This document shows, one piece after another, positions 1 to 9,800 of a stretch of 64,000 nucleotides of DNA (position 1 is the stretch's first letter; each line of letters opens with the position of its first letter). Both the position numbers and the translations under genes were made by a program. The notes under the pieces are model-generated. The model did no database searches, was not told the DNA's origin, and saw only the letters and a list, made by a program, of their open reading frames with translations. Where the stretch lies: NCBI GenBank assembly GCA_031365725.1, contig JANLYQ010000031.1:1-64000 (forward strand), written 5' to 3'. Source of the DNA: JANLYQ01 sp031365725. GTDB lineage: Bacteria > Actinomycetota > Actinomycetes > JACCUZ01.

Positions 1-530
1 TCGGCGGTGGTGAGGCAGGCGGTCTCCCGGGCGATGATGGTGGCCCGCCACTCACTGGTGTCCCCGGCCTGGAGCGCGGCCATCGTGCGGGGCAGCTCGG
101 CGGTCAACGCGTGGGCCAGGCCGAGGTGCCGGCCGCCGCGGAACGGGGAGTCCCGCCGGGCCAGCGCGACCTGGGCGCCGATCCCTTGCCCGACCCGATC
201 GGCCGGCACCCCGCCTGCCCGCTGCTCCGCCCGTTGGGACACCGCGAAGTCGGCGGTGACGACCGCCTGCGCGGCCGCGGCGGCGGACTTCAGGCGTTCC
301 AGCAGCTCGAGCTGGGTGACCCGCTCCGCATCCCCCACCGCCCGCGCCAACCCGGCCAACGCCGCGATCCAGGAGGCCACCGAACCTGAGTCGACAGTCA
401 CAGAGGCTATGGCGGGTACTGCAGGGGCAGGCGTGGTGGCGGCTGGCGCGGCCGGAGAAGTGGCGGCAGGCGCGGTGCTAGCGGAGGGCAGGACGATGGG
501 AGCCGCTGGCGCCACCGCGTTCTCGAACAT
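1..530 (-). CDS. DUF222 (13E12-repeat) family protein, N-terminal part, cut by window start
   Basis: Reading leftward from an ATG at 530, an open frame of 176 codons runs off the window edge. It begins MFENAVAPAAPIVLPS, has an Ala/Pro/Thr-rich N-terminus of about 50 residues, then the DUF222 signature seen as LELLERLKSAAAAAQAVV and VGQGIGAQVALARRDSP. The same signature occurs in the complete paralogue at 59244-60746, which ends in an HNH nuclease motif, so an HNH domain probably lies outside the window. DUF222 proteins of the mycobacterial 13E12 family are multicopy and of unknown precise role; some are known LexA-regulated genes. The ATG sits inside a perfect SOS box, and the promoter spacing implies a leaderless transcript. 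The family call is firm; function is not known. Confidence 0.85.
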   Translation of the reverse strand, partial: MFENAVAPAAPIVLPSASTAPAATSPAAPAATTPAPAVPAIASVTVDSGSVASWIAALAGLARAVGDAERVTQLELLERLKSAAAAAQAVVTADFAVSQRAEQRAGGVPADRVGQGIGAQVALARRDSPFRGGRHLGLAHALTAELPRTMAALQAGDTSEWRATIIARETACLTTA

Positions 531-538
531 GTGTTCGA
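523..538 (-). promoter_or_regulatory. LexA (SOS) box overlapping the DUF222 start codon
   Basis: On the minus strand the site reads TCGAACACATGTTCGA, a perfect 16-bp palindrome matching the mycobacterial/actinobacterial SOS consensus TCGAAC-N4-GTTCGA. The ATG of the downstream gene is the ATG inside the palindrome. LexA bound here would cover the -10 end, the transcription start and the start codon. Confidence 0.85.
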
Positions 539-566
539 GTGTACGCCTGTCCGTGCGCTGAATCAA
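538..566 (-). promoter_or_regulatory. Predicted promoter of the DUF222 gene
   Basis: On the minus strand a TTGATT -35 element (566-561) is followed after 17 bp by a TACACT -10 element (543-538). The start codon begins 8 bases after the -10 box, so transcription would start at or next to the ATG (leaderless mRNA). The -10 element abuts the SOS box. Confidence 0.6.
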
Positions 567-744
567 GACCTCTACGCTTACTGTGGATACGGTAGAAGGC
601 GCGGCATCGACCGCCGGAGTGTGCCGGATCCCGCACGTTGGGACGGCGATCACTGCCAGCGAGCCAGGAGGGGCTGCAGCGGCCGAGCGAGGCAGCACAG
701 GATCTCTCAGCATGGTCACAGCCAGCGCAAGGCAGGCTGAGGGC

Positions 745-1995
745 ATGTCGTCGTACCTCCCGCACCCGTTCCGCCCCGGCGCGCGTCGCGCCCCGTGGGC
801 AGCCCCGCTCGCCGGCCTGCTTGTCGTCGGCACCGCCGTCGCCGTGCCCATGGTGGCCAGCGCGTCGCCCAAGCTGCCCGACCGCACCGCGGCCCAGCTG
901 CTCGTCGACATCTCGAAGGCAGACGGCACGGCGCTGTCGGGCACCGTGGTCGAGACCGCGAGACTCGGACTGCCGGCGCTGCCGGAGGTCGGCGGCAGCG
1001 CGATCACCCCGACGTCGTTGCTGTCCGGGTCGCACACTGCGCACGTCTGGTACGACGGTAAGCACAAGTCCCGCGTCGCGCTGGTCGGCAGCTTGGCCGA
1101 GACCGACCTCGTGCACAACGGGCGCGACGTCTGGCTCTGGACCAGCGGCGCCAACACCGCGCAGCACGCGACCATGCCTGCGCCCAAGACCGGCGACACC
1201 GCCGCCGCTGGCGCGAGCAATGGCGGCGATGCCACCGACGGCGCTGCCGCTGGCGTCGCGCTGACGCCGGCTCAGGCGGCCGCCAAGGCGCTGGCCGCGA
1301 TCGACCCCACCACAACGGTTGTCGTGGACGGCACCGCCAAGGTTGCGGGCCGCCCGGCCTACGAGCTGGTGCTCACGCCGAAGGACACTCGCTCGCTCGT
1401 CGGCGATGTCCGTCTGGCGATCGACAGCAAGACCGGCGTGCCGCTGCGGGTGCAGATCCACGCGCGCGGCGCCACCGCCAGCCGGCCGGCCTTCGAGACG
1501 GCCTTCGAGTCGGTCACCTTCGCGGCCCCGGATGCTGCGGTGTTCCGATTCACCCCGCCAGCCGGTGCCAAGGTCAGCGAGCTCGGCTCGGCGATGGGTG
1601 GCTCGGGCTCGCCCAGCAGGGCCGGCGCGAGTAAGGGCAGCAGCACAAAGGACAACAGCACAAAGGACAACAGCGCGAAGGACAACAGCGCGAAGGACAG
1701 CAGCACAAGGGACAGCAGCGCCAAGCCGACCGTCGTCGGGACCGGCTGGACCTCGGTGCTGGTCATGTCTGGTCTGACCGACCTCGCCGGTCCAGGCGCG
1801 TCCTCGGGCAAGGACTCCGGCTCCACCTCCGCGCTGGTCTCCACGCTGCAGCGGGCGATGACCCCGGTAAGCGGGGCGTTCGGCAGCGGCCAGCTGCTGC
1901 GTACCAAGCTGGTCTCGGTGCTCCTCACCTCCGACGGCAAACTCCTCGTCGGCGCGGTCACCCCGGCCACCCTCGAGCAGGCAGCGGCCGGGTGA
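745..1995 (+). CDS. Exported LolA-like / DUF2092-type protein
   Basis: 416 residues. The N-terminus has an Arg-rich stretch and a hydrophobic segment (about residues 18-37, APLAGLLVVGTAVAVPMVASA), so it is a signal peptide or membrane anchor. The body resembles the beta-rich LolA/DUF2092-like fold of actinobacterial outer-surface proteins: strands around VWYDGKHKSRVALVGS, RDVWLWTSG, and a segment AYELVLTPKD...VGDVRLAIDSKTG. A Lys-Asp-Asn-Ser low-complexity linker lies near residues 297-327. The stop overlaps the GTG of the ABC ATPase by 4 bp, so the three genes are probably one transcript; an extracytoplasmic lipid or lipoprotein partner of the exporter is a reasonable inference. The start at 745 was chosen because it directly precedes the signal peptide. 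Confidence 0.7.
   Translation: MSSYLPHPFRPGARRAPWAAPLAGLLVVGTAVAVPMVASASPKLPDRTAAQLLVDISKADGTALSGTVVETARLGLPALPEVGGSAITPTSLLSGSHTAHVWYDGKHKSRVALVGSLAETDLVHNGRDVWLWTSGANTAQHATMPAPKTGDTAAAGASNGGDATDGAAAGVALTPAQAAAKALAAIDPTTTVVVDGTAKVAGRPAYELVLTPKDTRSLVGDVRLAIDSKTGVPLRVQIHARGATASRPAFETAFESVTFAAPDAAVFRFTPPAGAKVSELGSAMGGSGSPSRAGASKGSSTKDNSTKDNSAKDNSAKDSSTRDSSAKPTVVGTGWTSVLVMSGLTDLAGPGASSGKDSGSTSALVSTLQRAMTPVSGAFGSGQLLRTKLVSVLLTSDGKLLVGAVTPATLEQAAAG
1633..1725 (+). repeat. 15-bp in-frame repeat coding for KD(N/S)S(T/A) units
   Basis: About six tandem 15-bp units of the type AAGGACAACAGCACA encode a hydrophilic linker in the LolA-like protein. The units are degenerate toward both ends. Copy number can vary without a frameshift. 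Confidence 0.8.
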
Positions 1996-2996
1996 CGGCC
2001 CAAGCAGAGCTGGCTGCGCGCACTGGTTCGGCAGGCGCTCCCGCCGCGCCCGCGACTGGCGCCGCGATCCGCACCAGCGGACTGACCAAGCTGTTCGGTC
2101 GCGGGGCAGGCGCGCACCCCGCCGTCGACGGTGTCGACCTGGTGGTGCCGCGCGGGGCGGTCTACGGCTTCCTCGGACCCAACGGATCCGGAAAGACCAC
2201 GACGATCAGGATGCTGCTGGGCCTGGTGAGTGCCAGCGCCGGCAGCCACGAGATGCTCGGCGAGCCGATGCCCGCCGGGGCCGCCACGGTCCTACCGCAC
2301 GTCGGGGCGTTGGTCGAGGGCCCGGCGTTCCACCCCTACCTCAGCGGTCGCGACAACCTGCTGCGGCTGGACGCCGGCGACCTCACTGCGTCTCGTCGCG
2401 GGGCCGGCGCCCGGGTCGACACCGCGCTGGAGCGGGTCGGTCTTACCGCTGCTGCCGGTAAGCGCTATCGCAAGTACTCCCTCGGCATGCGTCAGCGACT
2501 CGGACTTGCCGGCGCCCTGCTGCGTCCACGCGACCTGCTGGTGCTTGACGAACCGACCAACGGTCTCGACCCGCAGGGCACTCGCGAGGTGCGCACCCTG
2601 TTGCGTGAGGCGTCGGCTGAAGGATCAACGGTTTTCGTCTCCTCGCACTTGCTCAGCGAGATCGAGCAGGTCTGCACCGACGTAGGTGTGATGAGCCGCG
2701 GCCGCCTGGTGTTCCAGGGCTCGTTGCCCGAGCTGCGGGCCGCCGCCGGCATCCGGGTGCGGGTCGAGACCAGCCGCGGCCAGGAGGCGGCCGTCGTGCT
2801 GACTCGTCTCGGCACCGGCGCCCCCACGCTGCGCCCCGACGGTGTCGTGGCTGAGCTGATGGGTGTCGACAGCGCCGAGCTGACGGCGGCTCTGGTGGCT
2901 GCGGGCATCGACGTACGCCAGGTGGTCGTCGAACGTCCTGACCTCGAGGAGATGTTCGTGTCGTTGACCGGTGAGGGCTTCGATGTCGACCAGTGA
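1992..2996 (+). CDS. ABC-2 type exporter, ATP-binding protein
   Basis: 334 residues. After a 25-residue Ala-rich head, the ATPase domain shows Walker A GPNGSGKTT (about 62-70), an ABC signature in YSLGMRQRLGLAGAL, Walker B LLVLDEPTNGLDP and the H-loop SSHLLSEIE. A C-terminal regulatory part of about 90 residues follows, as in the CcmA/drug-export type ATPases. It starts at a GTG overlapping the preceding stop and its end overlaps the permease start. It should energise the permease at 2983-3858. The substrate cannot be read from sequence; the LolA-like gene upstream hints at a lipid or cell-envelope substrate. Confidence 0.93.
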   Translation: MTAQAELAARTGSAGAPAAPATGAAIRTSGLTKLFGRGAGAHPAVDGVDLVVPRGAVYGFLGPNGSGKTTTIRMLLGLVSASAGSHEMLGEPMPAGAATVLPHVGALVEGPAFHPYLSGRDNLLRLDAGDLTASRRGAGARVDTALERVGLTAAAGKRYRKYSLGMRQRLGLAGALLRPRDLLVLDEPTNGLDPQGTREVRTLLREASAEGSTVFVSSHLLSEIEQVCTDVGVMSRGRLVFQGSLPELRAAAGIRVRVETSRGQEAAVVLTRLGTGAPTLRPDGVVAELMGVDSAELTAALVAAGIDVRQVVVERPDLEEMFVSLTGEGFDVDQ

Positions 2997-3858
2997 GCTG
3001 ACCCGACCCGTCCCGCGCGCCGAGACCGCGACCCGCAGCCGCACCGGTGGCGGGCGGCTCCTCGCTTCCGAGCTGCGGCTCGTGCTCGGGCGCCGGCGCA
3101 ACATCGCGCTGATCGCTGTCCTGTGCTGCTTCCCCGTGCTCATCGGCATCGCGGTCAAGGTCTCGTCGCCGACCAACGGTGGTGACGGGCCGCCGTTCCT
3201 GAGCCAGGTCACCGAAAACGGTCTGTTCCTCGTCTTCACCTCGTTGACCGTGCTGCTGCCGTTCTTCTTGCCATTGGCCGTGGCTGTTGCGGCGGGTGAG
3301 TCGGTCGCGGGCGAGGCCGGTACGGGCACCTTGCGCAACCTGCTCGTCGTTCCGGTGTCACGCACGCGAGTCGTGCTGGTGAAGTACGCCGGGGCAGTGA
3401 TCTTCTCGCTGGTGTGCGTCACCGCCGTAGCTGTGGTGGGCGTCGTCGTCGGTCTCGTGCTGTTCCCGCACGGCGCGGTCACCCTGCTGTCCGGTACGAC
3501 GGTGAGCTATGCGTCCGCGCTGGGCCGCACCGTGCTGGTGCTGGGCTACGTCACGGTGATGCTCGCCGGGCTCGCGGCAATCGGCGTCTTCGTGTCGACG
3601 CTGACCGAGGTGCCGATCGGAGCGATGGCAGCAACCGCAGTACTGGCGATCGTCAGTCAGATCACCGACAGTATCCCGCAGGTGGCCTGGATCCACCCCT
3701 ACCTGTTCTCCCACACCTGGTTCAACTTCGGCGACCTGCTGCGGTCACCGATCGCGTGGCACTCGCTGCAGACGGGGCTGCTCACCCAGCTGGCCTACAT
3801 CATCATCTTCTTACCCGCTGCCGCAGCCCGGCTGCACACCAAGGACATCACGTCCTGA
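2983..3858 (+). CDS. ABC-2 type exporter, permease
   Basis: 291 residues with about six hydrophobic segments, including IALIAVLCCFPVLIGIAV, LTVLLPFFLPLAVAVAAG, VIFSLVCVTAVAVVGVVV, VLVLGYVTVMLAGLAAIG and LAYIIIFLPAAAARL. The cytoplasmic loop ESVAGEAGTGTLRNLLVVPVSR is typical of ABC-2 permeases. An in-frame GTG lies 12 bases upstream (2971), but the ATG at 2983 has a GGTGAGG ribosome site at good distance. The gene overlaps the ATPase by 14 bp. It ends 13 bp before the convergent giant secreted gene, with no visible terminator between. Confidence 0.9.
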   Translation: MSTSELTRPVPRAETATRSRTGGGRLLASELRLVLGRRRNIALIAVLCCFPVLIGIAVKVSSPTNGGDGPPFLSQVTENGLFLVFTSLTVLLPFFLPLAVAVAAGESVAGEAGTGTLRNLLVVPVSRTRVVLVKYAGAVIFSLVCVTAVAVVGVVVGLVLFPHGAVTLLSGTTVSYASALGRTVLVLGYVTVMLAGLAAIGVFVSTLTEVPIGAMAATAVLAIVSQITDSIPQVAWIHPYLFSHTWFNFGDLLRSPIAWHSLQTGLLTQLAYIIIFLPAAAARLHTKDITS

Positions 3859-3871
3859 GTTCTGCCGGTCG

Positions 3872-6800
3872 TCAGCGGATCCCGATGGTGACGCTGTGGT
3901 CGGCGGCGTAGCCGGTGACGAATCGCACCGTCAACGTGTAGGTCGATCCGGACACCAGCCCCGAGGTGGGCAGGTTGTAGAGGAACGTCTTCGTGAAGGG
4001 GTCGTAGAGGAAGTAGCCCTTGACGAACGCCGGTCCCGGATAGACCGCCTCGTTGACTGCAGCCGACGTCGTGCCGTTGGCGGTCCAGGTGAGCCGCGCC
4101 TCGCCGGCGAGCACCAGCTTGACGGCGCGCAGGTCGCTGATGGGCTTTCCGTCGCTCTCCACCAGCTGGAAGCGCACCGGGATGAACGACCCCTTCTTGA
4201 AGACGCTCGTCGGTGACGTCGGCGCGGTTGCGTCGTTGACGGGCTGCAGGAAGCCGATGAACGGCGACTTGCCAACGGTGTAGGTCACGCTCGCAGTGCC
4301 GGTGCGGCCGCCGGAGTCGGTGGCCCTGACACTGAAGGTGTGCTGCCCTGCGGTGGTGTCCGGTGTCGCGGGTGTCGACACACAGCTCACGACGTCGGTG
4401 CCGTTGCAGGCGAACGATGCGTCGATCCGCTGACCGGCGGTGTAGAGGGTGGTCGCCGACGGACTGCTGATGGAGACCGTCGGCGGCGCGGGGGCGGCGA
4501 TGCTGAAGGTGGTCGTCGTGCTACCACCGGCATTGGTCGCGACGATCGTGTGGGTGCCCGTGCCGCTCACCGTGAACGGCACGGTGTACGGCGTTCGTGC
4601 TCCACCGTCGCGCACGTAGGTCAGCGTGCCGTCACCGGTCAGAGTGACCTGCTGCGGCCCGGTATAGGTCCCGCCCACCGGCGTACCGGCAACGGTGATG
4701 ACCGGGGCGCCGACGAGAGGTGCCGGAGCGGCTGAGTAGTCCTGGCCCTTCTTGCTCGACACCGCCACGTTGTTGGCGCTGTCGACGAGCTGGACGAAGT
4801 ACTGCTCGACCTGAGTAGTGCTCGCACCGACGGAGGCCGTGCCGGTGAAAGTGCCGCCGCCGGTGGTCACGAGGTCGACCACGGACCAGGACTGTGCCGA
4901 GGTGCTGCTCCGGGTGAGGAAGAGCACCCGGGCCGTCGCGGCATCGGTGGCCGGCGTCGTGACAGTGAAGGTCGCGATGCCGGCGGTGATGGTCCCGTTG
5001 ACGGTGCTGATCGCTGGTGGCTCGACGTCGTTCTTGTCGCTGTAGAGCAGGTGATAGCCGACGGTGTCCGCGAGCTGCTGGAAGCCCAGGCCACTGGTCG
5101 GCCCGCTGCTGCGGAACTGCCCCGGCGTGAGGACGACGACTTCCCGCAGGCCCTGCGGCGTCGCGCGCTCGACCAGGCCGGTGAGGTGGGAGGGGAAGAA
5201 CGACCCGACCGACGCAGGCTCAGGTGTCGTAGAGCTCGCATCGGGGACGGCGCTGGAGTAGACGGGGTCGAAGCCGCCGTCGCTCGCGGTCAGGTGGCTT
5301 CTCAGGGCGTCGAGCAGCACGCCGTGCGCGCGCTGCCCGTCAAGACGAACCGGGTAGGCGTCGCCGGTCTGCGGCTCGAGCGGTTGCCCGGGGATGGCCA
5401 GCGGTGCCTGCAGTGGTCCGGCGCCGTCCTGCACGGCGTAGTAGCTGCCGCGAGTGGTGTTCTGGAGCACGAGATGCCGGCCGGCGGCGGTCCCGAAGTC
5501 GGCCGTGACCGGCGGCCCGACCGCGGTCGAGGTGCCGACCGCCGGTGCCGAGGGCACGGCGCTGGGCGCGGAGACACCGGCGGCGCCGAGGCGGTACATC
5601 GGCAGGCCGTAGAACGTGGCCTCCTCGAGCACCTTGACGTCGACGACGGACAGCGGCAGGTGTACGCCGCTCTGCTTGGCGAACATGAGCGCCTGGCCGA
5701 CGGTCATGCTGCCGTCGAGGTTCTTGGCGAAGTCGGCCATCAACCGCTCGGAGTAGGCGACCGCGACGCTGTCGCCGTAGCCGTAGCCGGTGTTGGCGGC
5801 GTAGACGCCACCACGGGCCGACACGGTCTGCGCCCAGTCGGCCTTTCGCGCAGCCTCGGTGGGCGTGGCGACGAACGTGTCGGCGACGCTGAGCCCGGCG
5901 TGGCAGCCGATGGTGAACAGCACGCCCCCGGTCAGGTCGCCCGGCAGGTCGGCGGTGGTGAGCAGCTGGTTCTGGGTGCCGCCGCTGTTCTCGTTTGCGG
6001 GCAGCGCGCGATAGGCGTCGTAGTGCGCGTTGACCGACGCATAGCCGTGGGCGGCTGCGGCTAGCCCGGCGATGGCGTCGTCGCGGGTCCAGGCACTGCT
6101 GATGCTGGTGCGCGCGCTGCCGGTGGGCACCTTGGTCGCCAGGGTGTCGGCGACCAGCTGCGCGCCGTCGGCGTTGAAGTCGTAACCCGCGGTGTAGGCG
6201 GTGTTCGGGGTGCGGATGCCGTTGCTGGCGACGTAGGCATCGACAGCCCTGGTGATGTCCGTGGGCGTCTCGACGAGCCGACCGAGTGCGACGTCGGGGA
6301 CGTAGGCCTGACCGTCGAGCCATGGGATCGGGTTGACGTCGCCGTAGGGGTCGTCGCTGAGCAGGTAGCCCGCGCGCAGCGAGCCACTGACGGCGTTGTC
6401 GTTGCCGCTGTAGACCTGGTCGCCGGCGTAGGACGCCTCGTTGTCCAGCGCCATCCGGTCCTGCACGCGCGCCATCGGCACGACGATGTCCCCACCGGCG
6501 ATGACGATGTTGCGCAGGCCGGGCAGCCCGCTGCGCAGGCGGTCGACGTAGGCGTTGATGGCGGCCACGACGTCGTTGGCCTTCGACGCCGAGCAGGGCG
6601 ACGCGTCCCACGCGGCGTACGCAGCCCGGACGGCAGCGTCGCCTTCGACCGGCACGACGGTGCCGCTGACGTCGCCGCGGGCGACGAGGGTTGCCAGCCT
6701 GCCCGTCACTGAGCTTGCTGCTGTGGCGCCGAAGAGGTCGCCGAGCCGCTTCTGGCTGGTGAGCACGATGGTCTGCGTGCTGCTCGGGAGAGGTGCGGTG

Positions 6801-9800
6801 ACCGCTGCGCCAGTGGTCCCTTGACCGGCAAAGGGGAACGCCTGGGTGGCGCACGCCGGCGGGGTCTCCGGGGGAGTCACCGCGACGAGCAGCGTGTAGG
6901 CCGTCGTGGTGTCGAAGGACCCGTTGTAGCCGCTGACGACGACCTGGGTGGGCGCGCTGGTGCCACCCTCCGGCACCCGGTAGGACACCGACTCGTTGGC
7001 GTCCCCCCTGTTGGCCGAGACACCGAGCACGGTGCTGCCGGCCGGTGGCTGCACCGGGACATCAGCCTGTACGTCGGGGGAGGAGGTGCTCGCCCCGGTC
7101 GAGGGGTCGAGGGTGGTGTCGTCGACGGCTGACCCGCGCAACGGCGAGCCGCGCAACGGTGAGCCACGCAGAGGTGCTGCCCGCAGCTCCGGGGTGCCGG
7201 GACCGAAGACGGACAGGTCGTCATCGTGACCCGGTGTGACGCCGCCCAGCGACACCGTCACGGTCGACCCCCCGGCCATCGAGGGCAGCGTGTAGGTGTC
7301 CTGCTCGCCAGGGGCTGAGATGTGCCCGAGGAACACCGTCGGTTGGGGCGCGCCCGCGTTGCTGATGGGGACAGGCGTGAGCGCGGGGTTGTCGCCGACG
7401 GTGATGGCTGTCGGTGCCGCGCTGCCCGTCGTAGTGCCCAGATAAGTCACTGTGGCGTCGGTGGTGACCGGACCAAGGTCGATCCCGGGCTCGGTCTGGA
7501 GGCTGGCGGTGCCCGTCTGGGCGCCGGTGCAGCCACTGAGCACGGTCTCGATGGTCACCTTGCCACCGGTGGTGCTGGCGGTGGCAGTCAAGGGTCCGGT
7601 GCCGGTCACATCGATGTGCTGGCTGCCCGGCAGGGCGCGGAACCCCGTCGGGAGGTCGATGACCGCGGACAGCGGGCCTGAACCCTGGCAGATCAGCCCG
7701 AAGGTCGCGCTGATGGTGACTCCGGTGCTGGGCAGTGGTGACGCGGCAGCGACGGTGTCCTCGCCGAGTCGCTCGTAGCCGAGCTGGTCCCGCGGGACGA
7801 GACCGAGCAGCAGCTGACCCACCGTGGCGTCCGGTGCACCAGCCATCGCCATGAGGGCGCCGACGGTCGCGACGTCGGTGAGTCCCGCACCCACGTCGTT
7901 CGCCTGGGCATCGGCGAGGGTGCTGCACGCGTTGCCGGGGGAGCTGGTGCAGCGGTACCAGCTGGCCGGGACAGCGGACAGCGGCACTGCACCGAGCGGT
8001 GTCTGGCTCAACCACATGTCACCGAGGCGGACGTTGCTGATCGGCGCGTCGACCAGCAGCTTGCCCTTGAGATGCACACCGGCGGCGTACACCGACGTGA
8101 GGTCGAGGCCGCCGAGCTCGAGGCCGATGAGGCTCTGAGTCGTGTCTGTGCCTGCGGGAAGGGCGAGACCCAGGTTGCCCGCGGGAGTGTTGCCGAGCAG
8201 GAAGGCAACCATGCTGACGTTGCGCAGGGCCGTGCGGCTGAGGTCGATGTCGGCCAGCGAAAGCGCCTGTACGGCGGCGGGTGGCGGGGTCAGGTCGAGG
8301 ACCTGTTGCAGCGTGACGTTCTGCACCGGCTGGCTGGCGTAGACCGTCCCGGCCAGGACTGCTGTCCAGGTGTTCGGTGCGTCGAGCGGCACCTGGGAGA
8401 GCGGGATGGGCGACCCCCGAAGCGGCGACCCACGCAGCGGCGAGCCGCGCAGGGGGCTGCCACGCAACGGAGATCCGCGCAGGGGGCTCCCGCGCAACGG
8501 TGACCCGCGAAGGGGGCTGCCGCGCAGTGGTGACCCGCGCAGGGGTGCCGACTGCAGGCTGGCCAGCGTGCCGGTCAGTGCATCTGCAGGGATGCCGTCG
8601 ACGGGGGTGACGTGGTGGCCTGCCGCGGCTGTGGTCTGACTCGTGGTGACCGTGACACCACCGAGGCCGACCACGTCGATGGCAGCCAGGTAGGCCTCCG
8701 GTCCCGGCCCGGACGGCAGCGTCCACGGCTGCGGTCGATCGCCCCACCCGGGAGCCTGGGGGTCTCCGGTGGCGGCGCAACCGAAGAACTGCACCGTGTG
8801 CACGGCGAGGTAGTAGCGACCGGGGAAGGTGGGTGCGGTCAAGGTCGACGACGCCGCACCTGAACCGCCGGTGGCCTCTGTCTGGCCCATGTCCGTGCAC
8901 ATCTGGGGCCCGCGGTTGACGAAGCCCGCGATGTTCTGGTCGATGCAGCCCGGGCACGAAGCGGCGGACGCGCCGGTCATCGTCCACGTATAGGACAGCG
9001 TGAAGTTCTGGCCAGGGTTGACGGTCAGCGTCCGGCCGCCCCCGGCGCCGCCGATCGGCACTACCGAGATGCCCGAGGCGGTGAGCTTTCCTCCGGCCAC
9101 CCCGTCACCGCCGCCGGTGGGCACAGTCGGCAGTGGGACCTCGTTGCCACCCTTGAGCCGCCAGACTGTTGGCACATTGGCGTTGAACGGCGGCACCGCC
9201 TCGGGGCACGCGCCCACCACGATGATCTGGCCGTCGGGCTGCACGGCAGCGCTGCTGGCCCCGCCACCGCCCCCGGGACAGCTCAACGACTCGAGGCCGG
9301 AGCTGTTGAAAGTGGTGTCCGAGGCATAGCGGTCGTCGACCAGACGGCTGATCACCGGGGCACCGCCGGCACTGCCCGTGACCACGAGCCGACCGGCTTC
9401 GTCCAGTGCGATCCCGGCGTTGTCCCCCGATGCTCCGTAGTCGGTGACGGCGAGGCCGTCGCCGGTGGCGTTGTCCAGCCGCCCGAACGACGTGTCGAGC
9501 ACACCGGACGGGCTGTACGCCGCCACCCCGCCGCGCACGAGCGAACCGGCCTCGTCACGCAGGGTGATGAAGATGCGGCCGCTGCTGGTCACCACGACGG
9601 AGCGGGCACCGTCGTTGGCGCCGGACGCGAAGTCGTGTTCGGCCAGACCGCCGTTGCCGAACCCGCTGTCCAGGGTGCCGTCCGGGCGGAACCGAGCGAG
9701 TCCGACGTCGTCCCCGCCCTGGTTGGTGGCTCGGACATAGCCGGCAAGCACGACGTCGCCGTTCGGGGCGACCGCGATGTCGCGCACCGTGTCGTCCCCG

